Source of the DNA: Xenorhabdus beddingii
GTDB lineage: Bacteria > Pseudomonadota > Gammaproteobacteria > Enterobacterales > Enterobacteriaceae
DNA: 35,893 bases
Direction of reading: 5' to 3'
Assembly (NCBI RefSeq): GCF_002127545.1
Contig: NZ_MUBK01000030.1
Coordinates: forward strand, 1 to 35,893
A program made the translations under genes and the position numbers. Below the pieces are notes generated by a model. The model searched no databases. It saw only the letters and a list, made by a program, of their open reading frames with translations, and had not been told where the DNA came from. This document shows positions 16,654 to 24,456 of the stretch, piece by piece. Numbering within the stretch: the stretch's first letter is position 1; every line of letters starts with the position of its first letter.

Positions 16654-18009
16654 TTTATACTCCTAATTTTCCTTATCATGAGTAATCATTTTTTTTGATG
16701 AGTGCATGGTGTATTTATTTTATTAATTAATGGATGGTGATGAATAAATCCCCGCTATAACACTAAGATTATCCTGATAGATAAAATCGAGTTCAGACTT
16801 TGGCTGGATTGAGAGATCTTGAAAACTCATGCGCACCATCAATTAAATCACTTTGGGTATTATATATCTAAACAAATATTTGTGTTAGGTTTTAGTGGTT
16901 TTTTTGATATAAAACTTCTCCATCATTCTTTTTTTTCGATTAAAAATAACTTTTTTGCAATTTGTTTTACTTTTATGTAATGGCTTTGATGATGTTATGA
17001 AAATTGTTCACGGTTATAGATATTAATGAATTTAGTCCATTGAATGACTTATCTTAACACCCCTTAATCCTGTGAATGTCATTGATATATTGGGTTTTAT
17101 TTGTATGCAATTGATTTGAATTATATTTTATTGAGTTTGATATAGATGTGGGGATGGTGATTAGCACGATAAATAAATATTGGATCCTAATGGTTAAGCG
17201 GTGTCTTTACGACATGATCTCATTCATGTTGAGAAAATGAATTTCAGTTATTGCTGATATAGAAAGTTAACAAAATGGAATGATTGAGATTTTAATGTTC
17301 AGGTGAATTTGGAACTGGATATTATGTCTGTTGCATTTGGTGGGTTAACACTAAAACCTCATTGAGAAATTAGCCATGTTTTATTGTCAGGGATAAAAAC
17401 CGTATTCATGTCAGATTGTTATTTCTTGTTGCCTATATCACGGTACAATTTTGCCACTCCGGTTAGGATATCCCATGCCGATGTCTATGGTGTTAATGTT
17501 GGAGCCATTACTTCAGCCGTGCCTTGATGACCGGAAATGATCGTTATCAAAAAGATTTTCCTGAAAAAGATGGCTCGATAAAGATAAACTTTACTTTTTT
17601 CAGTTAGCTGAATGTAAAACAATGACTGGTAACAGAGGCATAAACCAGCGAGCGGACATGGAATTTTTTCATAGGCTCAATATGATATGAAGATATCAAT
17701 ATTTTGTTTTCTTATTGTTATTGATTCGTGTATTAATGTGGTCATATCAATAACGTTTATCGTGCCAGATTTTTCTATTTTAGGCACACAGGTTAAATCA
17801 ATTTCAATTCAGAGGGGTATACCCATATGGCAATGTTATCCGTGTAATAACGCTATAAATACCTCTGTTATAGCTTGGTAGATTGTTTTTTATACGTTGT
17901 AAAATGTAATGATGTGTTTTCACAGCCCTTTTTCTATTACCTGCTAAGGCATATTCATAGATATATTTGCTGATGAAATATAAGAAAAAACTAAAAAAAT
18001 GAGAAAGAT
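16654..18009. other. Gene-poor AT-rich 1.35-kb intergenic region
   Basis: No ORF here has convincing protein character. A short readable stretch near 17418-17534 (FLLPISRYNFATPVRISHAD and a little more) may be a coding remnant, but I do not recognise it. The region is A+T-rich with many homopolymer runs, and contains the promoter regions of the exsA-like gene (left) and the bactofilin gene (right). An ORF at 17687-17881 has no recognisable content. Confidence 0.5.
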
Positions 18010-18675
18010 ATGGAAAAGTATCGTTTTTCAGATAACGCTTTTTTATACAGTCTATGGCTCCTTTGGGGGACAACATTAGGACTATATCTGTATGGCGCTT
18101 ATTTTAGTTGTGCCATAACAGCAACTTTATCTTTTTTAGCCTTAGTGTTTTGCTTTATAAATATGAAATCGAGATTAAATGCTATGTTTGGAAAAAAAAC
18201 TGAGGCACCTATTGCCGATTCTACGACACCCGTTAGAGGCATACGGCCTGAAGAGAAAAAATTACCTGAAGCTGAAGTTCGTCCCAACACCATTATTGCA
18301 AAAAACTCTGTATTCAAGGGGGATATCGAAATGGAAGGGGATATTCAGATTTGGGGTAAAGTCATTGGTAATATTCGCGTAAAAGGCGGAGCTATCCGTA
18401 TTATGCATGCCGGCAAAATTGAGGGTGAGCTTAATGCCCCTGAAATCATTATTGATGGTCATGTTGAAGGTACGTGCTGTGCGGAAACGTTGGATATTCT
18501 TGAGCATGGAGAATTACGGGGTGTCAGCCGTTGCGGAAGCATGTCAATTCGACGTGGCGGGCTGTTTGTGGGTCAATCTGAACAGGTTGAAAATAAGAAA
18601 AAACCGGAAGTTGAACGGGTTGTTTCGATTAAGGATAATCAGAACGATAGATTAAAAGCCAAAAACAGTGCTTGA
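18010..18675 (+). CDS. Membrane-anchored bactofilin-family protein
   Basis: The 221-residue protein begins with two transmembrane helices (about residues 11-28 and 32-50: LYSLWLLWGTTLGLYLYGAY and ITATLSFLALVFCFI), a basic charged linker (about 51-90), then a bactofilin (DUF583) beta-helix at about 92-190. The domain signature is visible as NTIIAKNSVFKGDIEMEGDI, then IWGKVIGNI, AGKIEGELNAPEIIIDG and GELRGVSRCG, repeating every 18 or so residues with alternating Gly and hydrophobics. Bactofilins polymerise into cytoskeletal filaments on the inner face of the membrane. The gene stands alone with GAGAAAG upstream and a strong terminator downstream. Confidence 0.88.
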   Translation: MEKYRFSDNAFLYSLWLLWGTTLGLYLYGAYFSCAITATLSFLALVFCFINMKSRLNAMFGKKTEAPIADSTTPVRGIRPEEKKLPEAEVRPNTIIAKNSVFKGDIEMEGDIQIWGKVIGNIRVKGGAIRIMHAGKIEGELNAPEIIIDGHVEGTCCAETLDILEHGELRGVSRCGSMSIRRGGLFVGQSEQVENKKKPEVERVVSIKDNQNDRLKAKNSA

Positions 18676-18704
18676 TAATCGTTCTTAAAATAAGACTTTA
18701 TGTC

Positions 18705-18746
18705 AAACCGCCGGAAAATTATACTATTTTCCGGCGGTTTTATTTT
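18705..18746 (+). terminator. Strong intrinsic terminator after the bactofilin gene
   Basis: AAACCGCCGGAAAAT (18705-18719) and ATTTTCCGGCGGTTT (18726-18740) form a perfect 15-bp stem followed by TATTTTTATT. Confidence 0.93.
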
Positions 18747-18786
18747 TATTGCCGATTAATTTTCCCCTCAATCTCAAGGAAATACC

Positions 18787-19335
18787 ATGATTGTTGAATT
18801 GGATACAGAAAGATTGCGGCTCCGTGCTTGGAAGGACGAAGATAAAGAACCTTTTTTTCGCTTAAACAGCCATCCTGAAGTGATGGAATTTTTCCCTAAC
18901 ACTCTGACTCAAGAGCAGAGTGATACTTTGGTCGATCATTGTATGCGCAAGTTTGAAACGCAAGGGGGCTGGGGATTATGGGCAGTTGAATTAAAACAAG
19001 GTGGTGAATTTATTGGTTTTGTGGGACTGAATATCCCTGATATTGAATTTCCATTCTCCCCTTTCGTTGAAATAGGCTGGCGTCTGGCTAAGCCATTTTG
19101 GGGTAAAGGCTATGCTTGCGAAGCGGCTCGTAGAATTTTTGATTTTGCTTTTAGGGATATCAGGCTAGAAGAAGTCGTGGCGTTCACTTCCGTCTCCAAC
19201 TATCGCTCGGAGAGCGTGATGAAAAAATTGGGCATGATTAGAGATGAAAAAACGTTTTTCCACCCTGCGTTGGCAGAAAATCACCCATTGAGGGAGCATG
19301 TTCTGTACCGGCTCCGACGTTCGCATTATGGGTAA
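18787..19335 (+). CDS. GNAT-family N-acetyltransferase (RimJ/RimL-like)
   Basis: The 182-residue protein starts TERLRLRAWKDEDKEPFFRL, the usual opening of RimJ/RimL-type acetyltransferases, and has the acetyl-CoA site WGKGYACEAARRIFDFAF (about 110-128) and SNYRSESVMKKLGM near 140-153. It transfers an acetyl group to an amine; the acceptor (ribosomal protein, small molecule or drug) cannot be told. RBS AAGGA is seven bases before ATG. It is the last host-type gene before the phage-derived locus, whose attachment site would be expected near here, but no duplicated core was found. Confidence 0.88.
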   Translation: MIVELDTERLRLRAWKDEDKEPFFRLNSHPEVMEFFPNTLTQEQSDTLVDHCMRKFETQGGWGLWAVELKQGGEFIGFVGLNIPDIEFPFSPFVEIGWRLAKPFWGKGYACEAARRIFDFAFRDIRLEEVVAFTSVSNYRSESVMKKLGMIRDEKTFFHPALAENHPLREHVLYRLRRSHYG

Positions 19336-19362
19336 AAATATACGGGTGAAAACCGATAAACG

Positions 19363-19396
19363 CCACCAAGGTTACGCTAATGGATAACCTTGGTGG
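19363..19396. terminator. Perfect inverted repeat between GNAT and cI, probable terminator
   Basis: CCACCAAGGTTA (19363-19374) and TAACCTTGGTGG (19385-19396) form a perfect 12-bp stem with a 10-nt loop. It lies between the convergent ends of the acetyltransferase and cI genes and could end both transcripts, although neither side has a strong T-run. Confidence 0.65.
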
Positions 19397-19418
19397 AAAC
19401 CGTTATTATGCCGGGCTG

Positions 19419-20039
19419 TTATTGTCTGGATATCACCAGAGCAACGCGGCCGATGAATTGGATGTCGCTGATTGCACAATCAAAAGTGACATCATTATCA
19501 CTGACCCGAATTTTACTGAGCGGGATTTTGGTGATTTTCTTGATACTGTGCATCCCTTCAATATCCACCAGCCATAAGCCATCCTGAATATTATCTTCCT
19601 GAGTATCCAGTAGATACCATGCGGAACCATCATCAACAACCCGTGGGTTTTTGAGTTCCTTGGAAACTAATTCACTATCCAAAATGACAGGGGAAACTTC
19701 ATTCAGCTTACCCCCTGACAGTTTTACACGAGGGATTGATGGGGCAATGATATCCTCCAATCGCTCCGTTTTTTTCCCACCTTCTCCATCTGGAAATATT
19801 TCTCCCTGACCCGTGCTCAACCATAGCAGTGAAGCTCCAGTTTCGAGATTACACTGGATGATCCAATCCGCTGGAAAACTATCACGAAGGTAGCGATTTG
19901 CCATCGTGCTTTTGGAAACGCCCAAATGGTCACTCAGGGCCTGACGTGATTTAAATCCATACGCGCGGACAAGACGTTCAATAGCAGGTCTTCCCCCACT
20001 ATCAGCCCCCATTTTGATCTCAATATTGGTATTTTTCAT
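19419..20039 (-). CDS. cI: Phage repressor CI (186/P2-like prophage type)
   Basis: The 206-residue protein resembles coliphage 186 CI (192 residues). A helix-turn-helix domain lies at about residues 18-60 (GFKSRQALSDHLGVSKSTMA, NRYLRDSFPADWIIQ, LETGASLLWLSTGQGEIF), followed by a linker and a C-terminal oligomerisation domain (DNIQDGLWLVDIEGMHSI, FIGRVALVI). It has no LexA-like self-cleavage motif, so release would need an antirepressor; a Tum/DinI-like gene lies at 23043. It is divergent from the early genes across a 200-bp region with palindromes. No strong RBS precedes the ATG at 20039; the ATG at codon 10 is an alternative. No integrase gene lies between it and host DNA. Confidence 0.9.
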   Translation of the reverse strand: MKNTNIEIKMGADSGGRPAIERLVRAYGFKSRQALSDHLGVSKSTMANRYLRDSFPADWIIQCNLETGASLLWLSTGQGEIFPDGEGGKKTERLEDIIAPSIPRVKLSGGKLNEVSPVILDSELVSKELKNPRVVDDGSAWYLLDTQEDNIQDGLWLVDIEGMHSIKKITKIPLSKIRVSDNDVTFDCAISDIQFIGRVALVISRQ

Positions 20040-20054
20040 TGACAGTACAGATAA

Positions 20055-20100
20055 GGGATATTAGTATCCCACTAAAGTTCTCGAATTGAGATCTTTAGTG
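20055..20100. promoter_or_regulatory. Candidate CI operator in the cI/early-gene intergenic region
   Basis: CACTAAAG (20070-20077) and CTTTAGTG (20093-20100) are perfect inverted arms 15 bases apart. GGGATA (20055-20060) and TATCCC (20065-20070) form a second palindrome that touches the first. Their position, 16 to 61 bases upstream of the cI start and before the rightward genes, is where a lysogeny switch operator is expected. Binding is inferred from symmetry only. Confidence 0.5.
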
Positions 20101-20246
20101 AGCCCAGATTGGTTAAGTTGAAAACCATTAGCGATATTGCATCATGAACGCGCAGATTTCAATCTTTATGCGAGATATCGAAATATTTTAGAAAGGGTCG
20201 TGGGAATAGCTAGCAGTGATTCTGTAGGAAAATGTTGAGGGAAAAT

Positions 20247-20594
20247 ATGGCGAATACTGAGAAAGAAAAATTTGCCCAGATGAACCTTGGCCAGCGGCTG
20301 GAAGGATTGAATCACCTGTCGAGGATTAGGGCGACATACTGGAGTAATGATGAAAAGGAATTAAAGCGTTTTTTGGCTGATATGCGCGACAAAAGGGATA
20401 GCCACTACGAAGAGAACAGGCGGGCGTTATCCGCCATCTTCTATTTAGCGAATATCCCGCGTTCCCGCCACGATAGTGAACTCAACCAGTTTACCCAAGA
20501 GGAAAAAAAGGCTCTGATTAAGGCGATGAACCATATTAAGGTCGTTGTCAGTCAGTTTCCAAAGTGCCTGACATTATCTTCCGATACGATCTGA
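20247..20594 (+). CDS. DUF5347 family phage protein
   Basis: This 115-residue soluble protein (MANTEKEKFAQMNLGQRLEG, LNHLSRIRATYW, NDEKELKRFLADMRDKRD, YEENRRALSAIFYLANI) belongs to a small family I know from Xenorhabdus and Photorhabdus prophages, where it sits between the repressor and the replication gene. The function is unknown; the position is that of 186 apl/cII-type early regulators. The ATG at 20247 is chosen over 20232 because GAGGG lies six bases upstream. It is all-alpha by appearance and strongly charged. Confidence 0.78.
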   Translation: MANTEKEKFAQMNLGQRLEGLNHLSRIRATYWSNDEKELKRFLADMRDKRDSHYEENRRALSAIFYLANIPRSRHDSELNQFTQEEKKALIKAMNHIKVVVSQFPKCLTLSSDTI

Positions 20595-20701
20595 TTAACC
20601 CCGTTTTCTAAACGCGTTTTTTGCACATATCGTTACATATATCGCTAAACAAATGGCATAAGCACGCCAGGCACACGTATATCCTTAATAGGGTGAAATG
20701 G

Positions 20702-22681
20702 ATGAATAGTGACTTTATTACCAGTAAACATAATGGTGATGATTTTATTGCCAATCGTAAACACGCTGCGATGTTCCAGCCGAACATGCCGCAGGGGATT
20801 TCGATGGCAGAACGTTTATTATGGGAAGTTAACGCAGAAGATCATCAATGGCGCCAACAATATATCGGACAGGTGCCGGATTTTCTGGCAAAATATTTCA
20901 GCCGCCGTTATGTTGCTATTTTTAACCGTTCAGGCCGTCGTGATGCGAATTCCTTCCTGAGAAAAACGATTGGGCAAAATGTCTTGCCACGATTACAGTT
21001 GGTAAAAAAAAGATATCCATTTAAGCATAGGGTTTCTGGTATCGCGCCTTTTCCTTTTATTGAACAATTGGAAAATGTGGCGACTTATGACCGTAAGCAA
21101 CTCTTGAAACTTGCTCATGAAATTGCTGTTTTTATTTCCGGTAATTATGAGCATTATTCTTCAGCGTACTCCCATCAACCCGCATCAAGCTCCGTTGCAT
21201 GTCATGATGAGCCATTTTCCCGTGCCGCTAAGTTATACCAATTGTTGGCAAAGCTGACTTTACAATGCAGTACGACCCCGCCTTATTGGCATCGTTTTAA
21301 TCATGGGCGGAAGTCGCCATCTATGGATCAACTGTGCTCCGGGATGCTACGCATGATGTCAGCCCGTTGGTGGTATTTTCGTTTAAAACGTCTGCGTGAT
21401 ATTCAATCTGAGCATATGGCGATTGCGGTCGGACAGGTACAGCAAGCGGCTTCACCTTATATTTCGCGTCAGGCATTGCGGGAATGGCTGGAACAAAAAC
21501 GACGCAATCGTGAATTTTTCAAACACTTCGATTTGGAAAATGAAGACGGGGAACGGATTGCTCTGGCAGATCGGGTTATTCATAGTCATGCTAACCCTGC
21601 GATCCGGCGCTGTGAATTGATGGTCAGAATGCGCGGTTTCGAAAATGTTGCGAATAAAATGAACTGTGTCGGCGAGTTTTATACCATCACGGCGCCTGCG
21701 AAGTATCACGCTGTCCAACATCAAGGCGGATTCGTCAAATATTGGGACGGTGCGACCCCACGTGATACCCAACGTTATTTGTGCGGTATTTGGGCGAAAG
21801 CCCGCGCCGCGATCGCCCGTGCCGGGATCAATATTTTTGGTTTCCGGGTCGTGGAACCTCATCATGATGGCACCCCTCATTGGCATATGGTGTTGTTTAT
21901 GTTGCCTGAACACCTGCGCCAGGTTAGGGAGACGCTAAAACATTATGCCTGTCAGGAAGAGCAGGCTGAATTAAAGTGTGATGAAGCTAAAAAAGCGCGT
22001 TTTGATTATCGGACTATCGATCCCGACAAAGGCAGTGCCACGGGCTATATCGCAAAGTACATCTCGAAAAATATCGATGGATATGCGTTGGAAGAGGAAA
22101 CAGATCATGAAACCGGCGAACCCCTGCGCGATATGGCGAAATCTGTAACCGCGTGGGCGAGTCGTTGGCGTATTCGACAATTCCAACAAATTGGGGGCGC
22201 TCCCGTTTCGGTTTGGCGTGAATTGCGTCGTCTCAGAGAAATACGTTTATCTGATAACAAGGTCAACGCTGTTTTACAGGCGGCCGATGAGGGGAATTGG
22301 GAGGCTTATACTCAAGCACAGGGTGGGCCGTGGGTTGCCCGGCGCGATTTGGTTATCCGCCTCTCTTACAAATACATCCCCTTTGGCAGCCCTTATGGCG
22401 AAGACATCCACACCATACAAGGTGTGACATCACCACTTCTATCCCGTGTGGAATTTATCTGCACGCGTATTCACCAATGGCGCAGGGTGCCGAAAACGGA
22501 TCTGGCCTCTACACCAGAACGAATTGTTTATAAAGGAAGCAAAAAGTTCTCATCTTGGAGTTCTGTCAATAACTGTACGGATGGACAGGCGAGGCGTTAT
22601 AGGGATGATAGAATTCATATAGTGGAAAAACCCATCAAACTGGCAAATATTTCTGCTAAGACAATGAACAATAGCTATTAA
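20702..22681 (+). CDS. A: Phage replication initiator, P2 gpA-type rolling-circle endonuclease
   Basis: The 659-residue protein is a HUH nickase that starts rolling-circle replication by cutting its own origin. The HUH motif is GTPHWHMVLFML at about residue 391-402. The two catalytic tyrosines are in TGYIAKYISKNIDGY at residues 449 and 453, almost the numbers known for P2 gpA (450 and 454). CGIWAKARAAIARAG and YKYIPFGSPYGEDI are also family-like. The ATG at 20702 is chosen because upstream residues do not look conserved. In P2 the origin lies inside this gene. The gene is intact although no packaging or capsid genes are present nearby. Confidence 0.93.
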   Translation: MNSDFITSKHNGDDFIANRKHAAMFQPNMPQGISMAERLLWEVNAEDHQWRQQYIGQVPDFLAKYFSRRYVAIFNRSGRRDANSFLRKTIGQNVLPRLQLVKKRYPFKHRVSGIAPFPFIEQLENVATYDRKQLLKLAHEIAVFISGNYEHYSSAYSHQPASSSVACHDEPFSRAAKLYQLLAKLTLQCSTTPPYWHRFNHGRKSPSMDQLCSGMLRMMSARWWYFRLKRLRDIQSEHMAIAVGQVQQAASPYISRQALREWLEQKRRNREFFKHFDLENEDGERIALADRVIHSHANPAIRRCELMVRMRGFENVANKMNCVGEFYTITAPAKYHAVQHQGGFVKYWDGATPRDTQRYLCGIWAKARAAIARAGINIFGFRVVEPHHDGTPHWHMVLFMLPEHLRQVRETLKHYACQEEQAELKCDEAKKARFDYRTIDPDKGSATGYIAKYISKNIDGYALEEETDHETGEPLRDMAKSVTAWASRWRIRQFQQIGGAPVSVWRELRRLREIRLSDNKVNAVLQAADEGNWEAYTQAQGGPWVARRDLVIRLSYKYIPFGSPYGEDIHTIQGVTSPLLSRVEFICTRIHQWRRVPKTDLASTPERIVYKGSKKFSSWSSVNNCTDGQARRYRDDRIHIVEKPIKLANISAKTMNNSY

Positions 22682-22742
22682 CTATCAAATTTAATCACCA
22701 GAAAAGGTAAAAACTACTTTAAATTTAGTCTTATTACGTGTA

Positions 22743-22758
22743 CTGTATATACATACAG
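22743..22758 (+). promoter_or_regulatory. LexA (SOS) box
   Basis: CTGTATATACATACAG fits the enterobacterial LexA consensus CTGT-N8-ACAG, with an alternating AT centre that differs from the ideal by one base. It is 27 bases before the first candidate start codon of the two-gene operon ending in the DinI/Tum-like protein. Confidence 0.9.
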
Positions 22759-22784
22759 TTTCTTATGTGGAGGCGGATAGATCA

Positions 22785-23024
22785 GTGGAATCTCTTATGG
22801 AATCATTGTTAGCGCAACGTATCAATTTCATTGCCAGAATGGCAACAAGTTGCGAATGCAACCATGCGGAAGACAAAGAGTTGGCACTGGTTTGGATAGC
22901 GGAGCTATCTGCACCTTATGAAAAAAGGTTTAACAGTTACCAAAGTAAACTGGATGGTAATAGGCTAGATCATGAGGTGACCGGTAACAAAATGTTAAGG
23001 AATTCAGGTTCAATAGAAGAATAG
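22785..23024 (+). CDS. Small hypothetical protein, first gene of the LexA-box operon
   Basis: From GTG at 22785 the product has 79 residues (VESLMESLLAQRINFIARMA, then TSCECNHAEDKELALVWIAE). The start is uncertain: GTG at 22767 overlaps the GGAGG that serves as RBS, and ATG at 22797 is also possible. The protein is acidic and helical with three Cys/His residues clustered (CECNH), which could bind a metal. It lies 18 bp before the DinI-like gene. I do not recognise its family; by position it corresponds to the small companion ORFs of 186 tum. Confidence 0.6.
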   Translation: MESLMESLLAQRINFIARMATSCECNHAEDKELALVWIAELSAPYEKRFNSYQSKLDGNRLDHEVTGNKMLRNSGSIEE

Positions 23025-23042
23025 ATTTAGCAGGAGAAACGG

Positions 23043-23279
23043 ATGCGTGTAGAAATACTTTTCGATAAACGGGCTAATGTTTCTGAAGCAGTCATGTTTG
23101 CACTTGAAAATGAACTAAAAAAAAGAATATTACCGCACTATTCTGATACGCAATTTAGAATTGCAGTCAGTAGTAGTACCTCCGTAAAAGTGACAGGGAC
23201 TAAAAAGAGCAGTGAACACGATCATATGATGGAACTTATTCAAGACGTTTGGGGGGATGATAGTTGGCTACCGGATTAA
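23043..23279 (+). CDS. DinI/Tum-like SOS-controlled protein
   Basis: The 78-residue protein has the DinI layout: an N-terminal beta strand MRVEILFDK, a helix SEAVMFALENELKKRILPHY, two strands (FRIAVSSSTSVKVTG) and a C-terminal helix with the family ending MMELIQDVWGDDSWLPD. E. coli DinI (81 residues) modulates RecA filaments. The related C-terminal half of coliphage 186 Tum belongs to an SOS-induced antirepressor of a CI very similar to the one encoded here. RBS AGGAG lies seven bases upstream. The LexA box before the operon makes SOS induction likely; antirepressor action is inferred. Confidence 0.85.
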   Translation: MRVEILFDKRANVSEAVMFALENELKKRILPHYSDTQFRIAVSSSTSVKVTGTKKSSEHDHMMELIQDVWGDDSWLPD

Positions 23280-23289
23280 ATCTGCCAGC

Positions 23290-23373
23290 CGTGGCTCTCC
23301 TCCAAGGATGGTAGCCACGACAATAAGATAAAATAGCACGAGGGCAGGAAATCATTTCTTACCCTCGTGTGCT
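23290..23373 (+). terminator. Two successive hairpins after the SOS operon
   Basis: CGTGGCT (23290-23296) pairs with AGCCACG (23313-23319). A second, longer stem, AGCACGAGGG (23335-23344) and following with ACCCTCGTGTGCT, covers 23335-23373. No long T-run follows either one. They separate the early/SOS genes from the late promoter region at 23433. Confidence 0.5.
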
Positions 23374-23432
23374 TATTGAAACTTGCTCCATTAAAACACG
23401 ATCCATTAGAACACAACAGATTACTGTTCATT

Positions 23433-23450
23433 TGTAGTATATCCCTGACA
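23433..23450 (+). promoter_or_regulatory. Ogr/Delta-type late promoter activator site before X
   Basis: TGT-N12-ACA occurs with extended symmetry (TTTGT...ACAAT). P2 late promoters carry this element centred near -55 and are bound by the zinc-finger activator Ogr. A start about 55 bases on would fall near 23496, and CATAAC at about 23488 could be the -10. X begins at 23538. Confidence 0.65.
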
Positions 23451-23537
23451 ATTTCATCTCATTGAGACATTTCTCCGGTTATTCGATCATAACTCTCCGA
23501 TTTACTGACTATTTTCTGCAAAAGAAAAGGAGAGTGT

Positions 23538-23741
23538 ATGCAAGTTATCGCACAACAAAATGAAACGGTTGATGCCATTTGTTGGCGTCATTATGGCCGC
23601 ACGTTGGGAATGACTGAACGTGTGTTGCAGGCAAACCCTGGATTGGCTGATTTTGGCGCGGTATTGCCTCATGGAACGAAAGTGGAAATGCCGGAATTTA
23701 TGCCTACCACCCGCAAACCGATTATCCAGCTTTGGGATTAA
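23538..23741 (+). CDS. X: Tail protein X
   Basis: The 67-residue protein equals P2 gpX in length and sequence style: ETVDAICWRHYGRTLGMTER, VLQANPGLADFGAVLP, HGTKVEMPE. It is a short LysM-like protein needed for tail assembly. RBS AAGGAGAG is six bases before ATG. In P2 it is followed by holin Y and endolysin K; here the spanin gene follows directly, 21 bp downstream. Confidence 0.95.
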   Translation: MQVIAQQNETVDAICWRHYGRTLGMTERVLQANPGLADFGAVLPHGTKVEMPEFMPTTRKPIIQLWD

Positions 23742-23762
23742 GGGGGTTCTGGGGGGATTAGA

Positions 23763-24269
23763 ATGATAAAGAAAATGCCCTTAATGGTGAGTCTGGTCAT
23801 TGGCAGCAGCCTTGGTTGGTGGGGACATCGTTCCCTGTTCCTGAGCGAAATGGCAGGTTTGAAGCAGCAACACGCGGAACAACTTGTTGCCATCGGCCAA
23901 AAAGCGCACTCAGAAACGCTGGCTGCGATCCAACAAATGAAAGATGCACAAAACCGGGCTGCGCAATTGGATGAATTTTATTCAGGGAAATTAGCTCATG
24001 TCATTGAAGAAAATACGGCTTTGCGTGCTGACATTACCGCTGGTCATCGGAGGGTGCAAATCTCCGCCGCCAACCTTGCTACCTGTCAGCTCACCCAAAA
24101 CCGAGATCCCGGCACCCGCAGCATGGGCAATGGAACCCAAATCGAACTCACTGCGAAAGCTGGACGCGCTATTTACGATATCCGGGCTGGGATCATCCGC
24201 GATCAAGCCAAATTAGACTATCTGCAACACTATGTGCGTGACGTGGTCCGGCAGTGTAAACCGGAATGA
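23763..24269 (+). CDS. lysB: Rz-type inner-membrane spanin subunit (i-spanin)
   Basis: The 168-residue protein has one N-terminal membrane segment (about 6-24, MPLMVSLVIGSSLGWWGHR), then a periplasmic coiled coil rich in Ala, Gln and Glu (about 30-95) and a C-terminal part with Cys residues near 116 and 165. This is the i-spanin plan: it joins Rz1 to fuse inner and outer membranes in the last lysis step. It encloses the Rz1 gene in the +1 frame. No holin or endolysin gene accompanies it. The next gene is the baseplate gene V, after a terminator. Confidence 0.9.
   Translation: MIKKMPLMVSLVIGSSLGWWGHRSLFLSEMAGLKQQHAEQLVAIGQKAHSETLAAIQQMKDAQNRAAQLDEFYSGKLAHVIEENTALRADITAGHRRVQISAANLATCQLTQNRDPGTRSMGNGTQIELTAKAGRAIYDIRAGIIRDQAKLDYLQHYVRDVVRQCKPE
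23998..24216 (+). CDS. lysC: Rz1-type outer-membrane spanin lipoprotein, nested in Rz
   Basis: The 72-residue ORF lies wholly inside the Rz gene in another frame. It starts MSLKKIRLCVLTLPLVIGGC, a lipoprotein signal with lipobox VIGGC (acylated Cys20), and continues proline-rich (KSPPPTLLP, KTEIPAPAAW). This matches the outer-membrane partner of Rz in lambda and P2 (LysC). The nested arrangement is itself diagnostic for the spanin pair. Confidence 0.88.
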   Translation: MSLKKIRLCVLTLPLVIGGCKSPPPTLLPVSSPKTEIPAPAAWAMEPKSNSLRKLDALFTISGLGSSAIKPN

Positions 24270-24279
24270 TCGCCACTGA

Positions 24280-24315
24280 CTTGACGTTCCATTCAAACTT
24301 GACGTTCCACTCAAA
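24280..24315 (+). repeat. Tandem duplication of an 18-bp unit
   Basis: CTTGACGTTCCATTCAAA (24280-24297) is followed immediately by CTTGACGTTCCACTCAAA (24298-24315), differing by one base. It lies between the Rz stop and the terminator, outside coding sequence. Confidence 0.85.
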
Positions 24316-24326
24316 AGATAACGAAA

Positions 24327-24362
24327 AGCCTTTTTCCACTCTGGAAGAAGGCTTTTTATTTT
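24327..24362 (+). terminator. Terminator after the spanin genes
   Basis: AGCCTTTTTCCA pairs (one mismatch) with TGGAAGAAGGCT across 24327-24353 and is followed by TTTTATTTTATT. It closes the X-spanin transcript, which explains why V needs its own late promoter. Confidence 0.85.
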
Positions 24363-24392
24363 ATTGATTTAAAACCATTTTATCTCTGGATT

Positions 24393-24410
24393 TGTATGCT
24401 GTTTCCTACA
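24393..24410 (+). promoter_or_regulatory. Ogr/Delta-type late promoter activator site before V
   Basis: TGT-N12-ACA with flanks TTTGT...ACAAA. The centre is at 24401-24402; CATTCT at 24445-24450 is a reasonable -10. The implied transcription start lies at or just before the V start codon. Confidence 0.62.
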
Positions 24411-24456
24411 AACCCAGTTTAATGTCCGGCCTGCTTTTTCGTGGCATTCTTACGCC

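Noticed and set aside
17687..17881. 64-codon ORF with a hydrophobic start in the gene-poor region.
   Set aside because: No ribosome-binding site, no family resemblance and composition like the A+T-rich surroundings.
19336..19418. Search for an attachment-site core at the left end of the tail locus.
   Set aside because: Only a terminator-like palindrome was found; no direct repeat with another part of the window was recognised, and the right end is outside.
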